19,581 nucleotides of DNA. Source: Dissophora ornata. Taxonomy: Eukaryota > Mortierellomycota > Mortierellomycetes > Mortierellales > Mortierellaceae. Shown piece by piece: positions 15,485 through 19,581 of the stretch (its first letter is position 1; each line of letters opens with the position of its first letter). The DNA is taken from the NCBI GenBank assembly GCA_025201705.1, contig MU617195.1, forward strand, positions 1-19,581, written 5' to 3'. The notes below the pieces were generated by a model. That model saw only the letters and a program-made list of their open reading frames with translations. It did not search any database and had not been told where the DNA came from. Both the position numbers and the translations under genes were made by a program.

Positions 15485-17996
15485 ATGCCACCATTCATTC
15501 CTCCCATGGCTGACCCCTCCAAAGTCAATCCCAGCCTGAGCTCTGAGCGCGCGCTGGTCTCGTTCCCCGTCGAGACTCTTACCCGGTTCCTACATGGAGC
15601 CAACCTGGATAAACGGCGCCACATCCGTGCTCAGCTTGAACAGGACCCCGTCTTCTCAAACGCTGATAAACCGTTCCTGAGCCGAGAGCGCCAATATGTG
15701 CGCTCGCTCGAGAAAGCTGCCAAGCTGGTTGAGATGCAAAAGAAGAACAAGTGGTCGGGAGAGGATATGCTGATTGGCATGATGATGACCGGCGACTCGA
15801 CCTCTCAGATCCTGGTACGGTTTTACCTTTTCAGTATGGTGGACAGTGCTTCATTGAAAGTGTGAGACTCTATTGGCTAATTGCTTGCCCGGACTCTTTC
15901 TCGGTGACCCACCTTCTAGCATGAGGCCCTGTTCATCCCTACGCTCAAGACCCAGCTCACGGACGAGCAGCAGAAAGTCTGGCTCCCCAGGTGCGCCTCC
16001 CATCTCTCTCTCTCTCCCCCCCCCAATGGATGGCAATTACGACCGATGATAACCAAAAGAAGTTGTCCCAACAAAAGAAATTAACGCCCCCGTTCCTGAT
16101 TTTCAACTTTGCCTACATGCATCCCCTAGAGCTGAGAACTACGAGATTTTCGGATGGTATGTATTGCACCAATGCCTAAAGCTACATTGCATGCCTTTTA
16201 CAATGCCAACAATACCTCTGACAGATCGATGCTTCTGTTGAAAAAAATTAGCTACGCACAGACCGAACTGGCCCATGGAAGCAACTTGAGGAAGCTTGAG
16301 ACCACTGCGACCTTCATCCCTGGAACAGACGAGTTCGAGATCGATACCCCAACCCTCAATTCCATGAAGTGGTGGCCCGGCGCTCTGGCCCAGACCAGTA
16401 CTCATTGCGCCATCTACGCCCGTCTGATCCTCCACGGCAAGGATTACGGTGTTCACCCATTCTTGCTCCAGATCCGTGCCGCAGGCACTCATGCACCCAT
16501 GCCCGGTATCGAGTTGGGTAACTTGGGTCCCAAGATTGGATTCAACACGATTGACAATGGATTCTTGCGTGTCCATAAAGTCCGTATCCCAAGAGACCAG
16601 ATGATGATGCGAAACTCGAGAGTTACACGTGAGGGCAAATACGAGCCTGCCAAGAACGCCAAGATGAACTACTCCACCATGGTGGCGATTCGTGCAAACA
16701 TTGTGAGGAACGCAGGATTTGCGTTGGGACAGGCTTTGACAGTTGCGATCCGGTACTCGATGGTCCGTGTTCAGGGTGGCGATCGTATTCCGTCGCAGCA
16801 GGGTCATGAAGTCAAGGTGATTGACCACGGAATGCAGAGGTTCAGATTAACGACGTCGTTGGCGCTCAGTTATGCGATGTTGATGACAGGTCGCGTCATG
16901 AATGAGATGCATCAACGTAACTTGAAGAACGTTATTCAGGGCGAGGTCGGTTTGATGGCTGAGGTCCACGCCACGTCCTCGGGACTGAAGGCTTTGACTT
17001 CTGATCTGGCTACGGCCCAGATGGAAGATGCCAGGCGTGCCTGCGGTGGACACGGATACGCATGGTGCGGCGGTATCGTCGATATCTTGACCACAACCCT
17101 CCAGGATGTCACAGTTGAAGGTATGGCGCGTAATATGTCCTGTGAGCATAGTCCGCAATACTTCCATTCTGTATCATGCTCTAAACAACTTATGATCTTT
17201 CTTATATACAGGTGAAAACACCATTCTTCATCTCCAGACCTCTCGCTGGTTGCTGAAAACGGTTTTGCAGGCCCTCAAGACCAAGGATCTGTCCGCTGTC
17301 CCCAGCGGATTAAGATCCGCACTCCAGAACAACCACGCATTTGATCAAGAAAAGTCCACCATTGCTCCCGGTCAACCCGTGAGAGGCGACGCCTTGATCG
17401 CAGCCTTCTGGCACCGCGAGGCTCGTATCCTTCAAGAGGTCGTTACCCGCATCCTCAAGGACGGCGCTGGAGAGGAGGCCATGGCCAAGTCTCAGGTCCG
17501 CATGGTCGAGCTGTCCAGAACCCACGGTGAGGGCATGTTGGTCCGTAACTTTTACGAGGCGATCGCCAAGGAGGAACAGGCCATTAGTGAGCAAAAGGCC
17601 GATGTCAACAAGGGCTACTTGCCCGTATTGAAGAAGCTTTGTGAACTCCATGGTATTCACCGTCTGTTGGAGCAGGCGGGTGATTTCACAGAGGATGGAT
17701 ACGTCTCGAGACAGCAGATTGTGTGGTGCAGAGAGCGTCGTAATGAGTTGATTGATTCATTGAGGTATGAGATCATTGGATTGGTGGATGCATTTGATAT
17801 CTCGGACAACCAGCTCAACTCGGCCCTTGGACGCTACGATGGACGCGTGTACGAGTCTCTGTATGAGTGGGCCAAGTACGGAATGTCGATTGTGGAGAAG
17901 GGCAAGAACGGAGGTGTCCTGGGTTTCGACGAGGTCTTGAAGGACGTTCTTGCAGAGGGCCGTCGCCTCAACGGCGTCTCGCAGCCAAAGCTGTAA
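15485..17996 (+). CDS. Peroxisomal acyl-CoA oxidase
   Basis: There are five exons: 15485-15814, 15920-15990, 16130-16156 (27 nt), 16252-17120 and 17212-17996. The product is 693 residues, the normal length for the family. It oxidises acyl-CoA to trans-2-enoyl-CoA with FAD and passes electrons to oxygen, giving hydrogen peroxide. This is the first step of peroxisomal beta-oxidation. The N-terminal alpha domain leads to the FAD/substrate motif CYAQTELAHGSNL (residues 143-155), which is split by an intron within its Cys codon. Later come RACGGHGY (405-412) and TVEGENTILHLQTSRWL. E432 in that segment corresponds by position to the catalytic glutamate of the family (inference). The C-terminal half is the usual helical acyl-CoA oxidase domain. 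The last three residues are PKL, a permissible but less common PTS1 peroxisomal signal. Confidence 0.96.
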
Positions 17997-18017
17997 GAAC
18001 AAATAGCTGATCATATC

Positions 18018-18023
18018 AATAAA
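18018..18023 (+). terminator. Poly(A) signal AATAAA, acyl-CoA oxidase
   Basis: AATAAA lies 22 bp after the oxidase stop codon, inside the 106-bp convergent spacer. Confidence 0.6.
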
Positions 18024-18068
18024 CAAGAAATGCCGTTTAGAATTATATCGAAATAGCGATTAGTTGTT

Positions 18069-18074
18069 TTTATT
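18069..18074 (-). terminator. Poly(A) signal AATAAA, EHD gene
   Basis: AATAAA on the minus strand lies 29 bp past the EHD stop. The two convergent genes therefore have 3' ends that probably abut or overlap. Confidence 0.55.
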
Positions 18075-18102
18075 ACAATAATTAAGTATGCAACATATTA
18101 TT

Positions 18103-19565
18103 CTAAGGAAGCATGGATTCAGGTAGAGAATCAGGCAAGACACTCTCGCCTCCACTCTCCACAGCCCGGACTAAATGCAATGCAACTGCAAACTCGTCCT
18201 CGCTCAAATACCCATCGCACGTCCAATCCGCCAGTGTCCAAATCTTTGCCAGCACTTCCACAGTCAACCCCGTGCTCATCATATACGGCTTGGCCGTTGA
18301 GCCATTAACCTTGCCCTCAATCGGGTTCAGAGACTGGAAGATCGGTCGAGCCGTTGCCCTGTCCACCGATGAAAAGTGCCAGTAGCTTGGAGGAATATCG
18401 CCATTCGCATTCGTGTTCAGTACATTGAATGGCTCAGGGGGACCCAAGAATGGGTTCTTCTGCGACAGTTCCAGTAGCGGATTCACATGGTGTGGGAACC
18501 TCGTCATGATCTTTGGTAGGTCCACCGACAACGCCTCTTCTGCCACTGACAGGATTGGCGGATTCATCTTTGCAAAGTTCTCAAACTTGTAGGCCTCGAG
18601 GCATTGTCGGAATGCGGCCACATTCGGGAAATCTCCTTCGGGGACACTGTAGATCTGCTGTACCTTTAAGAATTCGCCCTCCAGGTTATTGATCAGCTCA
18701 CGTTGACGAGATTTCTTGCCAAAGACCGCCGGCATCTCCTTCTTGAGGTGTCCGATAATGTAGGCGTGGACTCGTGCCAACCGCGCGCGCTTCACAATCT
18801 CATTCACCTTACGAATGGCAGCGTTGCGCGGCAAGTCTCGCAGATCCTTCAGTAAATCCGATTGCTCCTTCTCCAAAAGTGCCCGACAGTCCTCATACAC
18901 ATTGGGTGGTCGAGTCAACCAGAACGATCCCAGATATACTCTCATAACCTCGGGCGTCTGGATCACTTTTCCAAGGGACCACATCAATGCGCCATAAACT
19001 CGCATCAGCTGCTGCTGATCCACCATATCGCTCTTGTTCAAGATTACGCGGACTTTTTCTTCCTGGCCCTTCAGTGCAAAGATCGAGCTTTTGAACTCGT
19101 CCGAAATATCCAGCTTGTGGGAATCAAAGAACAACAGAATCAAGTCTGAACGCTGTGCAAACCACTCGATCGTCTTTGTGAAATCGTAACCACGTTCAAC
19201 TCGCTGCTTGTCTCCTGCCAAAATACCGGGCGTGTCAACCAAAGTCATGTTCTCGAGCAGGGGGTTAGGGCACTGTGAGACCTGGAAACGAGTCAAGAAT
19301 GCTTGCCCGAATCGATCGAGTCCGCGGAAGGGCAGGTCTGCGGACACGGCTGCTGCGTTTCCTGGAATCACACGGGGTTCCGAACCATTCATGACTGCGA
19401 CGAATCGATCCGTCTGTACACCAAAAAAGGGATAGACTTGTCAGAATATCAAAACGATCCAAAAATATCAAAAATAACAAGCGCTATTCTTACCGTTGGC
19501 TCGACTCCGATGTGAGATCCAGGGTAGTCGGACTCGATTAGATGCTTAATAAATGTCGTCTTGCC
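18103..19565 (-). CDS. EHD-family dynamin-like ATPase with C-terminal EH domain (partial, start beyond right edge)
   Basis: The visible exons are 19565-19494 and 19413-18103 (intron 19493-19414, GTAAGA...CAG). A probable acceptor (TTCTGCAG) ends an upstream intron at 19566, so the N-terminus is outside the window. 460 residues are visible. The first are GKTTFIKHLIESDYPGSHIG, the end of the P-loop and switch region. VDTPGILAGDKQR follows (DTPG at visible residues 84-87), then DSHKLDISDEF and NKSD (150-153). QQLMRVYGALMWSLGK is close to animal EHD sequence, and RLARVHAYIIGHLKKEMP belongs to the helical domain. A C-terminal EH domain (about 367-447) has an EF-hand loop, DWTCDGYLSEDE. EHDs oligomerise on membranes and drive endosomal tubulation and recycling; their EH domain binds NPF peptides. 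An NPF occurs in this protein's own linker (18448-18456). Confidence 0.95.
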
Positions 19566-19581
19566 CTGCAGAATTTGAAAA

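Noticed and set aside
15009..15539. 176-codon plus-strand frame upstream of acyl-CoA oxidase
   Set aside because: It runs through the CT-rich promoter and leader and overlaps the real start in another frame; composition is Ser/Thr/Pro/Leu from pyrimidine-rich DNA.
16139..16828. 229-codon minus-strand frame across acyl-CoA oxidase exon 4
   Set aside because: It is antisense to a strongly conserved enzyme exon and shows no family motif.

Overview
The window reads as nuclear DNA of an early-diverging filamentous fungus, most likely Mucoromycota and probably Mortierellomycotina. This is an inference from gene content and structure, not from a database match. The genes are compact and intron-bearing. 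Introns are mostly 65-140 bp with GTAAGT/GTATGT-type donors and clean AG acceptors. Promoters are CT-rich, gene spacing is short, and the conserved eukaryotic proteins have a fungal flavour. There are no bacterial operons, CRISPR arrays, rRNA genes or recognisable transposons.

Layout, left to right: (1) the 5' part of a CCCH zinc-finger gene of Nab2/ZC3H14 type (minus, running off the left edge); (2) an F-box protein gene (plus, 2243-4550) diverging from it; (3) a C1D/Rrp47 (Lrp1) exosome-cofactor gene (minus, 4772-5719); (4) an unnamed gene for a C2HC-type finger plus coiled-coil repeat protein (plus, 6226-7316); (5) a long, single-exon, low-complexity protein gene of unknown function (minus, 7579-10005); (6) a tRNA-Gln(UUG) gene (minus, 10161-10233); (7) a CHMP5/Vps60 ESCRT-III gene with five exons (minus, 10585-11791); (8) an ATG3 autophagy E2 gene with eight exons (minus, 12226-14270); (9) a peroxisomal acyl-CoA oxidase gene with five exons (plus, 15485-17996); (10) an EHD-type dynamin-like ATPase gene (minus, from 18103 past the right edge).

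The exon structures of C1D, CHMP5, ATG3, acyl-CoA oxidase, EHD and the repeat protein were built by hand from splice sites, reading phase and recalled family motifs. In every case the phases close exactly.

Functionally the right half is rich in membrane-traffic and degradation genes: ESCRT-III (CHMP5), autophagy (ATG3), endocytic recycling (EHD) and peroxisomal fatty-acid oxidation. The left half leans to RNA biology, with a poly(A)-binding-type finger and an exosome cofactor. Gene order in eukaryotes does not by itself imply shared function. I found no convincing undescribed multi-gene system. The most notable items are an apparent frameshift at the F-box gene's 3' end, a possible N-terminal membrane anchor on the CCCH protein, an intron there that can be read through in frame, a 14-residue tandem-repeat coiled coil, an EHD linker carrying an NPF motif, and a GC-AG intron in ATG3.
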